Origin: Prosopocoilus inquinatus
Lineage: Eukaryota > Arthropoda > Insecta > Coleoptera > Lucanidae
Length of the DNA stretch: 64,000 nucleotides
Assembly: GCA_036172665.1 (NCBI GenBank)
Contig: JAYKNF010000019.1
Coordinates: 575,001 to 639,000, forward strand
Reading direction: 5' to 3'
Below are positions 37,141 through 52,079 of the stretch, piece after piece. The translations under genes and the position numbers were made by a program. The stretch's first letter is position 1; each line of letters begins with the position of its first letter. The notes under the pieces are model-generated. The model made no database searches. It was not told where the DNA came from and saw only the letters and a program-made list of their open reading frames with translations.

Positions 37141-40100
37141 CTTACTCATCTATCATGTTATTTGACGTTTGGATGGGCTCCAGTAACTCTGATGAGAGAT
37201 ACAAAGATTTCGGACGCAGCAGAAGCTGGAAATAGTTTTGAACGAAACAACACGTATTAGCGTTGTTCCTGTGCTGTATCTAATCGATCCTTACTTATCT
37301 ATCATGTTATTTGACGTTTGGATGGACTCCAGTAACCCTGACGTGAGATACGATGTTCTCGGACGCAGCAGAAGCTGGAAATAGTTTTGAACGAAACAAC
37401 ACGTATTAGCGTTGTTCCTGTGATGTATCTAATCGATCCTTACTTATCTATCATGTTATTTGACGTTTCGATGGACTCCAGAAACTCTGATGTGAGATAC
37501 GAAGTTCTCGGACGCAGCTGAAGCTGGAAATAGTTTTAAATGAAACAACACGTATTAGCGTTGTTCCTGTGATGTACCTAATCGATCCTTACTCATCTAT
37601 CATGTTATTTGACGTTTGGACGGACTCCAGTAACTATGATGAGAGATACAAAGTTCTCGGACGCAGTAGAAGCTGGAAATAGTTTTGAACGAAACAACAC
37701 GTATTAGCGTTGTTCCTGTGATGCATCTAAACGATCCTTACTTATCTAATATGTTATTTGACGTTTGGATGGACTCCAGTAAGTCTGATGTGAGATACAA
37801 AGTTTTTGGACGCAGCAGGAGCTGGAAAAAGTTTTAAACGAAACAACACGAATTAGCGTTGTTCCTGTGATGTATCTAAACGATCCTTACTTATCTAGCA
37901 TGTTATTTGACGTTTGGATGGACTCCAGTAAGTCTGATGAGAGATACAAAGATTTCGGACGCAGCAGAAGCTGGAAATAGTTTTGAACGAAACAACACGT
38001 ATTAGCGTTGTTCCTGTGCTGTATCTAATCGATCCTTACTTATCTATCATGTTATTTGACGTTTGGATGGACTCCAGTAACCCTGACGTGAGATACGATG
38101 TTCTCGGACGCAGCTGAAGCTAGAAATAGTTTTAAACGAAACAACACGTATTAGCGTTGTTCCTGTGATGTATCTAATCGATCCTTTCTCATCTATCATG
38201 TTATTTGACGTTTGGACGGACTCCAGTAACTCTGATGAGAGATTCAAAGTTCTCGGACGCAGTAGAAGCTAGAAATAGTTTTGAACGAAACAACACGTAT
38301 TAGCGTTGTTCCTGTGATGTATCTAAACGATCCTTACTTATCTAACATGTTATTTGACGTTTGGATGGACTCCAGTAAGTCTGATGTGAGATACAAAGTT
38401 TTTGGACGCAGCAGGAGCTGGAAATAGTTTTAAACGAAACAACACGTATTAGCGTTGTTCCTGTGCTGTATCTAATCGATCCTAACTCATATATCATGTT
38501 ATTTGGCGTTTCGATGGACTCCAGTAACCCTGACGTGAGATACGATTTTCTCGGACGCAGCAGAAGCTGGAAATAGTTTTAAACGAAACAACACGCATTA
38601 GCGTTATTCCTGTGTAGTATCTAATCGATCCTTACTTATCTATCATGTTATTTGACGTTTCGATGGACTCCAGTAACTCTGATGTGAGATACGAAGTTTT
38701 CGGACGCAGCAGAAGCTGGAAATAGTTTTAAACGAAACAACACGCATTAGCGATGTTCCTGTGATGTATCTAAACGATACTTACTCATCTATCATGTTAT
38801 TTGACGTTTGGACGGACTCCAGTAACTCTGATGTGAGATACAAAGTTCTCGGACGCAGCAGAAGCTGGAAATAATTTTGAACGAAACAACACGCATTAGC
38901 GTTGTTCCTGTGATGTATCTAAACGATCATTACTTATCTAACATGTTATTTAACGTTTGGATGGACTCCAGTAAGTCTGATGTGAGATACAAAGTTTTTG
39001 GACGCAGTAGAAGCTAGAAATAGTTTTGAACGAAACAAAACGTATTAGCGTTGTTCCTGTGATGTATCTAAACGATCCTTACTTATCTAACATGTTATTT
39101 GACGTTTGGATGGACTCCAGTAAGTCTGATGTGAGATACAAAGTTTTTGGACGCAGCAGGAGCTGGAAATAGTTTTAAACGAAACAACACGTATTAGCGT
39201 TGTTCCTGTGCTGTATCTAATCGATCCTTACTTATCTATCATGTTATTTGACGTTTCGATGGACTCCAGTAACTCTGATGTGAGATACGACGTTTTCGGA
39301 CGCAGCAGAAGCTGGAAATAGTTTTAAACGAAACAACACGTATTAACGTTGTTCCTGTGATGTATCTAATCGATCCTTACTTATCTATCATGTTATTTGA
39401 CGTTTGGATGGACTCCAGTAACCCTGACGTGAGATACGAAGTTCTCGGACGCAGCAGAAGCTGGAAATAGTTTTAAACGAAACAACACGTATTAGCGTTG
39501 TTCCTGTGATGTATCTAATCGATCCTTACTCATCTATCATGTTATTTGACGTTTCGACGGACTCCAGTAACTCTGATGTGAGATACAAAGTTATCGGACG
39601 CAGCAGAAGCTGGAAATAGTTTTGAACGAAACAACACGTATTAGCGTTGTTCCTGTGCTGTATCTAATCGATCCTTACTTATCTATCATGTTATTTGACG
39701 TTTGGATGAACTCCAGTAACTCTAATGTGAGATACGAAATTTTCGGACGCAGCAGAAGCTGGAAATAGTTTTGAACGAAACAACACGTATTAGCGTCGTT
39801 CCTGTGATGTATCTAAACGATCCTTACTTATCTAACATGTTATTTGACGTTTGGATGGACTCTAGTAAGTCTGATGTGAGATACAAAGTTTTTGGACGCA
39901 GCAGGAGCTGGAAATAGTTTTAAACGAAACAACACGTATTAGCGTTGTTCCTGTGATGTATCTAAACGATCCTTACTCATCTATCATGTTAATTGACGTT
40001 TGGACGGGCTCCAGTAACTCTGATGTGAGATACAAAGTTCTCGGACGCAGCAGAAGCTGGAAATAATTTTGAACGAAACAACACCTATTAGCGTTGTTCC

Positions 40101-43100
40101 TGTGATGTATCTAAAGGATCCTTACTTATCTAACATGTTATTTGACGTTTGGATGGACTCCAGTAAGTCTGATGTGAGATAAAAAGTTTTGCGACGCCGC
40201 AGGAGCTGGAAATAGTTTTAAACGAAACAACACGTATTAGCGTTGTTCCTGTGCTGTATCTAATCGATCCTTACTTATCTATCATGTTATTTGACGTTTC
40301 GATGGACTCCAGTAACTCTGATGTGAGATACGAAGTTTTCGGACGCAGCAGAAGCTGGAAATAGTTTTAAACGATACAACACGTATTAGCGTTGTTCCTG
40401 TGATGTATCTAATCGATCCTTACTCATCTATCATGTTAATTGACGTTTGGACGGACTCCAGTAACTCTGATGAGAGATTCAAAGTTCTCGGACGCAGTAG
40501 AAGCTGGAAATAGTTTTGAACGAAACAACACGTATTAGCGTTGTTCCTGTGATGTATCTAAACGATCCTTACTTATCTAACATGTTATTTGACGTTTGGA
40601 TGGACTCCAGTAAGTCTGATGTGAGATACAAAGTTTTTGGACGCAGCAGGAGCTGGAAATAGTTTTAAACGAAACAACACGTATTAGCGTTGTTCCTGTG
40701 ATGTATCTAAACGATCCTTACTCATCTATCATGTTATTTGACGTTTGGACAGACTCCAGTAACTCTGATGTGAGATACAAAGTTCTCGGACGCAGCAGGA
40801 GCTGGAAATAGTTTTAAACGAAACAACACGCATTAGCGTTGTTCCTGTGATGTATCTAATCGATCCTTACTCATTTATCATGTTATTTGGCGTTTCGATG
40901 GACTCCAGTAACTTTGATGTGAGATACGAAGTTCTCGGACGCAGCTGAAGCTGGAAATAGTTTCAAACGAAACAACAGGTATTAGCGTTGTTCCTGTGCT
41001 GTATCTAATCGATCCTTACTTATCTATCATGTTATTTGACGTTTCGATGGACTCCAGTAACTCTGATGTGAGCTAGGAAGTTTTCGGACGCAGCAGAAGC
41101 TGGAAATAGTTTTAAACGAAACAACACGCATTAGCGATGTTCCTGTGATGTATCTAAACGATCCTTACTCATCTATCATGTTATTTGACGTTTGGACGGA
41201 CTCCAGTAACTCTGATGTGAGATACAAAGTTCTCGGACGCAGCAGAAGCTGGAAATAGTTTTGAACGAAACAACACGTATTAGCGTTGTTCCTGTGATGT
41301 ATCTAAACGATCCTTACTTATCTAACATGTTATTTGACGTTTGGATGGACTCCAGTAAGTCTGATGTGAGATACAAAGTTTTTGGACGCAGCATGAGCTG
41401 GAAATAGTTTTAAACGAAACAACACGTATTAGCGTTGTTCCTGTGCTGTATCTAATCGATCCTTACTTATCTATCATGTTATTTGACGTTTCGATGGACT
41501 CCAGTAACTCTGATGTGAGATACGACGTTTTCGGACGCAGCAGAATCTGGAAATAGTTTTAAACGAAACAACACGTATTAGCGATGTTCCTGTGATGTAC
41601 CTAAACGATCCTTACTCATCTATCATGTTATTTGACGTTTGGACGGACTCCAGTAACTTTGATGTGAGATACAAAGTTCTCGTATGCAGCAGAAGCTGGA
41701 AATAATTTTGAACGAAACAACACGTATTAGCGTTGTTCCTGTGATGTATCTAAACGATCCTTACTTATCTAACATGTTATTTAACGTTTGGATGGACTCC
41801 AGTAAGTCTGATGTGAGATACAAAGTTTTTGGACGCAGCAGAAGCTGGAAATAGTTTTAAACGAAACAACACGTATTAGCGTTGTTCCTGTGATGTATCT
41901 AATCGATCCTTACTCATCTATCATGTTATTTGACGATTGGATGGACTCCAGTAACTCTGATGAGAGATACAAAGATTTCGGACGCAGCAGAAGCTGGAAA
42001 TAGGTTTGAACGAAACAACACCTATTAGCGTTGTTCCTGTGATGTATCTAAACGATCCTTACTTATCTAACATGTTATTTGACGTTTGGATGGACTCCAG
42101 TAAGTCTGATGTGAGATACAAAGTTTTGGGACGCAGCAGGAGCTGGAAATAGTTTTAAACGAAACAACACGTATTAGCGTTGTTCCTGTGATGTATCTAA
42201 TCGATCCTTACTCATCTATCATGTTATTTGACGTTTGGACGGACTCCAGTAACTCTGATGAGAGATTCAAAGTTCTCGGACGCAGTAGAAGCTGGAAATA
42301 GTTTTGAACGAAATAACACGTATTAGCGTTGTTCTTGTGATGTATCTAAACGATCCTTACTTATCTAACATGTTATTTGACGTTTGGATGGACTCCAGTA
42401 AGTCTGATGTGAGATACAAAGTTTTTGGACGCAGCAGGAGCTGGAAATAGTTTCAAACGAAACAACACGTATTAGCGTTGTTCCTGTGCTGTATCTAATC
42501 GATCCTTACTCATATATCATGTTACTTGGCGTTTCGATGGACTCCAGTAGCTCTGATGTGAGATACGACGTTTTCGGACGCAGCAGAAGCTGGAAATAGT
42601 TTTAAACGAAACAACACGCATTAGCGTTGTTCCTGTGCTGTATCTAATCGATCCTTACTCATATATCATGTTATTTGGTGTTTCGATGGACTCCAGTAGC
42701 TCTGATGTGAGATACGACGTTTTCGGACGCAGCAGAAGCTGGAAATAGTTTTAAACGAAACAACACGCATTAGCGTTGTTCCTGTGCTGTATCTAATCGA
42801 TCCTTACTCATATATCATGTTATTTGACGTTTGGATGGACTCCAGTAACCCTGACGTGAGATACGATGTTCTCGGACGCAGCAGAAGCTGGAAATAGTTT
42901 TAAAAGAAACAACACGCATTAGCGATGTTCCTGTGATGTATCTAAACGATACTTACTCATCTATCATGTTATTTGACGTTTGGACGGACTCCAGTAACTC
43001 TGATGTGAGATACAAAGTTCTCGGACGCAGCAGAAGCTGGAAATAATTTTGAACGTAACAACACGTGTTACCGTTGTTCCTGTGATGTATCTAAACGATC

Positions 43101-46100
43101 CTTACTTATCTAACATGTTATTTAACGTTTGGATGGACTCCAGTAAGTCTGATGTGAGATACAAAGTTTTTGGACGCAGCAGGAGCTGGAAATAGTTTTA
43201 AACGAAACAACACATATTAGCGTTGTTCCTGTGCTGTATCTAATCGATCCTTACTTATCTATCATGTTATTTGACGTTTCGATGGACTCCAGTAACTCTG
43301 ATGTGAGATACGACGTTTTCGGACGCAGCAGAAGCTGGAAATAGTTTTAAACGAAACAACACGTATTAGCGTTGTTCCTGTGATGTATCTAAACGATCCT
43401 TACTTATCTAACATGTTATTTGACGTTTGGATGGACTCCAGTAAGTCTGATGTGAGATACAAAGTTTTGGGACGCAGCAGGAGCTGGAAATAGTTTTAAA
43501 CGAAACAACACGTATTAGCGTTGTTCCTGTGATGTATCTAATCGATCCTTTCTCATCTATCATGTTATTTGACGTTTGGACGGACTCCAGTAACTCTGAT
43601 GAGAGATACAAAGTTCTCGGACGCAGTAGAAGCTGGAAATAGTTTTGAACGAAACAACACCTATTAGCGTTGTTCCTGTGATGTATCTAAACGATCCTTA
43701 CTTATCTAACATGTTATTTGACGTTTGGATGGACTCCAGTAAGTCTGATGTGAGATGCAAAGTTTTGGGACGCAGCAGGAGCTGGAAATAGTTTTAAACG
43801 AAACAACACGTATTAGCGTTGTTCCTGTGATGTATCTAATCGATCCTTACTCATCTATCATATTATTTGACGTTTGGATGGACTCCAGTAACTCTGATGA
43901 GAGATACAAAGATTTCGGACGCAGCAGAAACTGGAAATAGTTTTGAACGAAACAACACGCATTAGCGTTGTTCCTGTGTAGTATCTAATCGATCCTTACT
44001 CATCTATCATGTTATTTGGCTTTTCGATGGACTCCAGTAACTCTGATGTGAGATACGAAGTTTTCGGACGCATCAGAAGCTGGAAATAGTTTTAAACGAA
44101 ACAACACGCATTAGCGATGTTCCTGTGATGTATCTAAACGATCCTTACTCATCTATCATGTTATTTGACGTTTGGACGGACTCCAGTAACTCTGATGAGA
44201 GATACAAAGTTCTCGGACGCAGTAGAAGCTGGAAATAGTTTTGACCGAAACAACACGCATTAGCGTTGTTCCTGTGATGTATCTAATCGATCCTTACTCA
44301 TCTATCATGTTATTTGACGTTTGGATGTACTCTAGGAACTCTGATGTGAGATACAAAGATATCGGACGCAGCAGAAGCTGGAAATAGTTTTGAACGAAAC
44401 AACACCTATTAGCGTTGTTCCTGTGATGTATCTAAACGATCCTTACTTATCTAACATGTTATTTGACGTTTGGATGGACTCCAGTAAGTCTGATGTGAGA
44501 TACAAAGTTTTGGGACGCAGCAGGAGCTGGAAATAGTTTTAAACGAAACAACACGTATTAGCGTTGTTCCTGTGATGTATCTAATCGATCCTTACTCATC
44601 TATCATGTTATTTGACGTTTGGACGGACTCCAGTAACTCTGATGAGAGATTCAAATTTCTCGGACGCAGTAGAAGCTGGAAATAGTTTTGAACGAAACAA
44701 CACGTATTAGCGTTGTTCCTGTGATGTATCTAAACGATTCTTACTTATCTAACATGTTATTTAACGTTTGGATGGACTCCAGTAAGTCTGATGTGAGATA
44801 CAAAGTTTTTGGACGCAGCAGGAGCTGGAAATAGTTTTAAACGAAACAACACATATTAGCGTTGTTCCTGTGCTGTATCTAATCGATCCTTACTTATCTA
44901 TCATGTTATTTGACGTTTGGACGGACTCCAGTAACTCTGATGAGAGATTCAAATTTCTCGGACGCAGTAGAAGCTGGAAATAGTTTTGAACGAAACAACA
45001 CGTATTAGCGTTGTTCCTGTGATGTATCTAAACGATCCTTACTTATCTAACATGTTATTTAACGTTTGGATGGACTCCAGTAAGTCTGATGTGAGATACA
45101 AAGTTTTTGGACGCAGCAGGAGCTGGAAATAGTTTTAAACGAAACAACACATATTAGCGTTGTTCCTGTGCTGTATCTAATCGATCCTTACTCATCTATC
45201 ATGTTATTTGACGTTTGGACGGACTCCAGTAACTCTGATGAGAGATACAAAGTTCTCGGACGCAGTAGAAGCTGGAAATAGTTTTGACCGAAACAACACG
45301 CATTAGCGTTGTTCCTGTGATGTGTCTAATCGATCCTTACTCATATATCATGTTATTTGACGTTTGGATGTACTCTAGGAACTCTGATGTGAGATACAAA
45401 GATATCGGACGCAGCAGAAGCTGGAAATAGTTTTGAACGAAACAACAACTATTAGCGTTGTTCCTGTGATGTATCTAAACGATCCTTACTTATCTAACAT
45501 GTTATTTGACGTTTGGATGGACACCAGTATCCCTGATGTGAGATACAAAGTTTTGGGACGCAGCAGGAGCTGGAAATAGTTTTAAACGAAACAACACGTA
45601 TTAGCGTTGTTCCTGTGATGTATCTAATCGATCCTTACTCATCTATCATGTTATTTGACGTTTGGATGGGCTCCAGTAACTCTGATGAGAGATACAAAGA
45701 TTTCGGACGCAGCAGAAGCTGGAAATAGTTTTGAACGAAACAACACCTATTAGCGTTGTTCCTGTGATGTATCTAAACGATCCTTACTTATCTAACATGT
45801 TATTTGACGTTTGGATGGACACCAGTATCCCTGATGTGAGATACGAAGTTCTCGGACGCAGCAGAAGCTGGAAATAGTTTTAAACGAAACAACACGTATT
45901 AGCGTTGTTCCTGTGATGTATCTAATCGATCCTTACTCATCTATCATGTTATTTGACGTTTGGACGGACTCCAGTAACTCTGATGAGAGATTCAAAGTTC
46001 TCGGACGCAGTAGAAGCTGGAAATAGTTTTAAACGAAACAACACGTATTAGCGTTGTTCCTGTGCTGTATCTAATCGATCCTTACTCATATATCATGTTA

Positions 46101-47026
46101 CTTTTCGTTTCGATGGACTCCAGTAGCTCTGATGTGAGATACGACGTTTTCGGACGCAGCAGAAGCTGGAAATAGTTTTAAACGAAACAACACGTATTAG
46201 CGTTGTTCCTGTGATGTATCTAATCGATCCTTACTTATCTATCATGTTATTTGACGTTTCGATGCACTCCAGTAACTCTGATGTGAGATACGACGTTTTC
46301 GGACGCAGCAGAAGCTGGAAATAGTTTTAAACGAAACAACACGTATTAGCGTTGTTCCTGTGATGTATCTATTCGATCCTTACTCATCTATCATGTTATT
46401 TGACGTTTGGATGGGCTCCAGTAACTCTGATGAGAGATACAAAGATTTCGGACGCAGCAGAAGCTGGAAATAGTTTTGAACGAAACAACACCTATTAGCG
46501 TTGTTCCTGTGATGTATCTAAACGATCCTTACTTATCTAACATGTTATTTGACGTTTGGATGGACACCAGTATTCCTGATGTGAGATACGAAGTTCTCGG
46601 ACGCAGCAGAAGCTGGAAATAGTTTTAAACGAAACAACACGTATTAGCGTTGTTCCTGTGATGTATCTAATCGATCCTTACTCATCTATCATGTTATTTG
46701 ACGTTTGGACGGACTCCAGTAACTCTGATGAGAGATTCAAAGTTCTCGGACGCAGTAGAAGCTGGAAATAGTTTTAAACGAAACAACACGTATTAGCGTT
46801 GTTCCTGTGCTGTATCTAATCGATCCTTACTCATATATCATGTTACTTGGCGTTTCGATGGACTCCAGTAGCTCTGATGTGAGATACGACGTTTTCGGAC
46901 GCAGCAGAAGCTGGAAATAGTTTTAAATGAATCAACACGTATTAGCGTTGTTCCTGTGATGTATCTAATCGACCCTTACTCATTTATCATGTTATTTGGC
47001 GTTTCGATGTACTCCAGTAGCTCTGA
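37131..47026 (-). repeat. Inverted satellite block 2
   Basis: Copy of inverted block 1 at 19,442 bp, about 66 monomers, with seven of the eight base differences listed under copy B. At 42521-42530 it has gttacttggc followed one monomer later by ggtgtttcg, which matches the order in the plus-strand sources (gccaag and caccaa types). Block 1 has ggtgtttcg in both places. Block 2 is therefore the less altered copy at that point. Confidence 0.93.
43060..43069. other. Palindromic aacacgtgtt variant, inverted copy 6
   Basis: Counterpart of 23618 in inverted block 2. Confidence 0.6.
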
Positions 47027-47036
47027 TTAAAACTAT
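47017..47036. other. Strand-switch junction 4 (minus to plus, same as junction 2)
   Basis: Same join as at 27585 (ctctgat continuing to taaaactatttcc), 19,442 bp downstream. After this point the array stays on the plus strand to the end of the window. Confidence 0.92.
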
Positions 47037-48238
47037 TTCCAGCTTCTGCTGCGTCCGAAAACGTCGTATCTCACATCAGAGTTACTGGAGGCCATCGAAA
47101 CGCCAAATAACATGATAGATGAGTAAGGATCGATTAGATACATCACAGGAACAACGCTAATACGTGTTGTTTCATTTAAAACTATTTCCAGCTTCAGCTG
47201 CGTCCGAGAACTTCGTATCTCACATCAAAGTTACTGGAGTCCATCGAAACGCCTAATGACATGATAGATGAGTAAGGATAGATTAGATACATCACAGGAA
47301 CAACGCTAATGCGTGTTGTTTCGTTTAAAACTATTTCCAGCTTCTGCTGCGTCCGAAAACGTCGTATCTCACATCAGAGCTACTGGAGTCCATCGAAACG
47401 CCAAATAACATGATAGATGAGTAAGGATCGATTAGATACAGCACAGGAACAACGCTAATGCGTGTTGTTTCGTTTAAAACTATTTCCAGCTTCTGCTGCG
47501 TCCGAAAACGTCGTATCTCACATCAGAGCTACTGGAGTCCATCGAAACGCCAAATAACATGATAGATGAGTAAGGATCGATTAGACACATCACAGGAACA
47601 ACGCTAATACGTGTTGTTTCATTTAAAATTATTTCCAGCTTCAGCTGCGTCCGAGAACTTCGTATCTCACATCAAAGTTACTGGAGTCTATCGAAACGCC
47701 AAATAACATTATAGATGAGTAAGGATCGATTAGATACATCACAGGAACAACGCTAATACGTGTTGTTTCGTTCAAAACTATTTCCAGCTTCTGCTGCGTC
47801 CAAAAACATTGTATCTCACATCAGAGTTACTGAAGTCCATCCAAACGTAAAATAACATGATAGATGAGTAAGGATCGATTAGATACATCACAGGAACATC
47901 GCTAATAGGTGTTGTTTCGTTCAAAACTATTTCCAGCTTCTGCTGCGTCCGAAATCTTTGTATCTCTCATCAGAGATACTGGAGTCCATCCAAACGTAAA
48001 ATAACATGATAGATGAGTAAGGATCGATTAGATACATCACAGGAACATCGCTAATAGGTGTTGTTTCGTTTAAAACTATTTCCAGCTTCTGCTGCGTCCG
48101 AAAATTTCGTATCTCACATTAGAGTTACTGGAGTCCATCCAAACGTCAAATAACATGATAGATAAGTAAGGATCGATTAGATACAGCACAGGAACAACGC
48201 TAATACGTGTTGTTTCGTTTAAAACTATTTCCAGCTTC
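47027..48238 (+). repeat. Plus satellite, end of duplication copy B
   Basis: Repeats 27585-28796, including the gaggccatcg, cctaatgacatg and aaacgtaaaataac monomers. The match ends at 48238 inside ccagcttc, again in the conserved core. Confidence 0.88.
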
Positions 48239-48764
48239 AGCTGCGTCCGAGAACTTCGTATCTCACATCAAAGTTACTGGAGTCCATCGAAACGCCAAAT
48301 AGCATGATAGATGAGTAAGGATCGATTAGATACATCACAGGAACAACGCTAATGCGTGTTGTTTCGTTTAAAACTATTTCCAGCTTCTGCTGCGTCCGAA
48401 AACGTCGTATCTCACATCAGAGCTACTGGAGTCCATCGAAACGCCAAATAACATGATATATGAGTTAGGATCGATTAGATACAGCACATTAACAACGCTA
48501 ATACGTGTTGTTTCGTTTAAAACTATTTCCAGCTCCTGCTGCGTCCAAAAACTTTGTATCTCACATCAGACTTACTGGAGTCCATCCAAACGTCAAATAA
48601 CATGTTAGATAAGTAAGGATCGTTTAGATACATCACAGGAACAACGCTAATAGGTGTTGTTTCGTTCAAAACTATTTCCAGCTTCTGCTGCGTCCGAAAT
48701 CTTTATATCTCTCATCAGAGTTACTGGAGTCCGTCCAAACGTCAAATAACATGATAGATGAGAA
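48239..48764 (+). repeat. Short transitional plus satellite
   Basis: Three to four monomers without a close partner in the window as a group. Markers are caaatagcatgatag near 48295, cagcacattaac near 48484 (a type otherwise seen near 56530) and gaaatctttatatc near 48697. The final monomer joins a gagaaagg type to the five-copy segment that follows, probably by exchange between unlike monomers. Confidence 0.7.
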
Positions 48765-51700
48765 AGGATCGATTAGATACTACACAGGAACAACGCTAAT
48801 GCGTGTTGTTTCGTTCAAAACTATTTCCAGTTTCTGCTGCGTCCGAAATCTTTGTATCTCTCATCAGAGTTACTGGAGTCCATCCAAACGTCAAATAATA
48901 TGATAGATGAGTAAGGATCGATTAGATACATCACAGGAACAACGCTAATACGTGTTGTTTCGTTTAAAACTATTTCCAGCTATTGCTGCGTCCCAAAACT
49001 TTGTATCTCACATCAGACTTACTGGAGTCCATCCAAACGTCAAATAACATGTTAGATAAGTAAGGATCGTTTAGATACATCACAGGAACAACGCTAATAG
49101 GTGTTGTTTCGTTCAAAACTATTTCCAGCTTCTACTGCGTCCGAGAACTTTGTATCTCTCATCAGAGTTACTGGAGTCCGTCCAAACGTCAAATAACATG
49201 ATAGATGAGAAAGGATCGATTAGATACATCACAGGAACAACGCTAATACGTGTTGTTTCGTTTAAAACTATTTCCAGCTCCTGCTGCGTCCCAAAACTTT
49301 GTATCTCACATCAGACTTACTGGAGTCCATCCAAACGTCAAATAACATGATAGATAAGTAAGGATCGATTAGATACAGCACAGGAACAACGCTAATATGT
49401 GTTGTTTCGTTTAAAACTATTTCCAGCTCCTGCTGCGTCCAAAAACTTTGTATCTCACATCAGACTTACTGGAGTCCATCCAAACGTTAAATAACATGTT
49501 AGATAAGTAAGGATCGTTTAGATACATCACAGGAACAACGGTAACACGTGTTGTTACGTTCAAAATTATTTCCAGCTTCTGCTGCGTCCGAGAACTTTGT
49601 ATCTCACATCAGAGTTACTGGAGTCCGTCCAAACGTCAAATAACATGATAGATGAGTAAGTATCATTTAGATACATCACAGGAACATCGCTAATGCGTGT
49701 TGTTTCTTTTAAAACTATTTCCAGCTTCTGCTGCGTCCGAGAACATCGTATCTCACGTCAGGGTTACTGGAGTCCATCCAAACGTCAAATAACATGATAG
49801 ATAAGTAAGGATCGATTAGATACATCACAGGAACAACGCTAATGCGTGTTGTTTCGTTTAAAACTATTTCCAGTTTCTGCTGCGTCCGAAAACGTCGTAT
49901 CTCACATCAGAGCTACTGGAGTCCATCGAAACACCAAATAACATGATATATGAGTAAGGATCGATTAGATACAGCACAGGAACAACGCTAATGCGTGTTG
50001 TTTCGTTTAAAACTATTTCCAGCTTCTGCTGCGTCCGAAAACGTCGTATCTCACATCAGAGCTACTGGAGTCCATCGAAACGCCAAGTAACATGATATAT
50101 GAGTAAGGATCGATTAGATACAGCACAGGAACAACGCTAATACGTGTTGTTTCGTTTGAAACTATTTCCAGCTCCTGCTGCGTCCAAAATCTTTGTATCT
50201 CACATCAGACTTACTGGAGTCCATCCAAACGTCAAATAACATGTTAGATAAGTAAGGATCGTTTAGATACATCACAAGAACAACGCTAATACGTGTTATT
50301 TCGTTTAAAACTATTTCCAGCTTCTACTGCGTCCGAGAACTTTGAATCTCTCATCAGAGTTACTGGAGTCCGTCCAAACGTCAAATAACATGATAGATGA
50401 GTAAGGATCGATTAGATACATCACAGGAACAACGCTAATACGTGTTGTTTCGTTTAAAACTATTTCCAGCTCCTGCTGCGTCCCAAAACTTTGTATCTCA
50501 CATCAGACTTACTGGAGTCCATCCAAACGTCAAATAACATGTTAGATAAGTAAGGATCGTTTAGATACATCACAGGAACAACGCTAATAGGTGTTGTTTC
50601 GTTCAAACCTATTTCCAGCTTCTGCTGCGTCCGAAATCTTTGTATCTCTCATCAGAGCTACTGGAGTCCATCCAATCGTCAAATAACATGATAGATGAGT
50701 AAGGATCGATTAGATACATCACAGGAACAACGCTAATACGTGTTGTTTCGTTTAAAACTATTTCCAGCTTCTGCTGCGTCCAAAAACTTTGTATCTCACA
50801 TCAGACTTACTGGAGTCCATCCAAACGTTAAATAACATGTTAGATAAGTAAGGATCGTTTAGATACATCACAGGAACAACGCTAATACGTGTTGTTTCGT
50901 TCAAAATTATTTCCAGCTTCTGCTGCGTACGAGAACTTTGTATCTCACATCAGAGTTACTGGAGTCCGTCCAAACGTCAAATAACATGATAGATGAGTAA
51001 GGATCGTTTAGGTACATCACAGGAACATCGCTAATACGTGTTGTTTCGTTTAAAACTATTTCCAGATTCTGCTGCGTCCGAAAACGTCGTATCTCACATC
51101 AGAGTTACTGGAGTCCATCGAAACGTCAAATAACATGATAGATAAGTAAGGATCGATTAGATACAGCACAGGAACAACGCTAATACGTGTTGTTTCGTTT
51201 AAAACTATTTCCAGCTCCTGCTGCGTCCAAAAACTTTGTATCTCACATCAGACTTACTGGAGTCCATCCAAACGTCAAATAACATGTTAGATAAGTAAGG
51301 ATCGTTTAGATACATCACAGGAACAACGCTAATACGTGTTGTTTCGTTCAAAACTATTTCCAGCTTCTGCTGCGTCCGAGAACTTTGTATCTCACATCAG
51401 AGTTACTGGAGTCCGTCCAAACGTCAAATAACATGATAGATGAGTAAGGATCGTTTAGATACATCACAGGAACATCGCTAATGCGTGTTGTTTCGTTTAA
51501 AACTGTTTCCAGCTTCTGCTGCGTCCGAAAACTTCGTAGCTCACATCAGAGTTACTGGAGTCCATCGAAACGTCAAATAACATGATAGATAAGTAAGGAT
51601 CGATTAGATACAGCACAGGAACAACGCTAATACCTGTTGTTTCGTTTGAAACTATTTCCAGCTTCAGCTGCGTCCGAGAACTTCGTATCTCACATCAAAG

Positions 51701-52079
51701 TTACTGGAGTCCATCGAAACGCCAAATAACATGATAAATGAGTAAGGATCGATTAGATACATCACAGGAACAACGCTAATGCGTGTTGTTTCGTTTAAAA
51801 CTATTTCCAGCTCCTGCTGCGTCCGAGAACTTTGTATCTCACATCAGAGTTACTGGAGTCTGTCCAAACGTCAAATAACATGATAGAAGAGTAAGGATCG
51901 TTTAGATACATCACAGGAACAACGCTAATACGTGTTGTTTCGTTTAAAACTATTTCCAGCTCCTGCTGCGTCCAAAAACTTTGTATCTCACATCAGACTT
52001 ACTGGAGTCCATCCAAACGTCAAATAACATGTTAGATAAGTAAGGAACGTTTAGATACATCACAGGAACAACGCTAATA
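48765..52079 (+). repeat. Third plus-strand copy of the about 7.5-10.8 kb segment
   Basis: About 22 monomers matching 7.5-10.8 kb and 30.97-34.3 kb, with the two inverted copies making five. Markers in order are gatactacacagg, cagtttctgc, the gagaaagg variant near 49206, aacacgtgtt at 49543, gaaacaccaaat near 49930, gtgttatttcg near 50294 and gaaacctatttcc near 50605. Against the others one monomer is missing at about 49349. It shows more private changes than the A/B pair, for example ccaaaatctttg near 50190, agaagagtaag near 51885 and gtaaggaacg near 52040. Confidence 0.88.
49543..49552. other. Palindromic aacacgtgtt variant, copy 7
   Basis: Counterpart in the third plus-strand copy. I noticed no example beyond this in the right-hand domain. 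Confidence 0.6.

Larger units (their letters stand above)
34900..48238. repeat. 13.3-kb segmental duplication, copy B
   Basis: Near-perfect repeat of copy A. The left edge lies about 34.86-34.92 kb, where the sequence changes from material matching 11.29 kb to material matching 15.46 kb. The right edge is at 48238/48239: copy B continues cttcagctgcg where copy A has cttctgctgcg, and no longer matches beyond. Base differences from A that I saw are c at 36865, t at 37750, a at 37829, c at 39781, c at 40198, c at 42525, c at 42530 and t at 44739. Confidence 0.92.
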
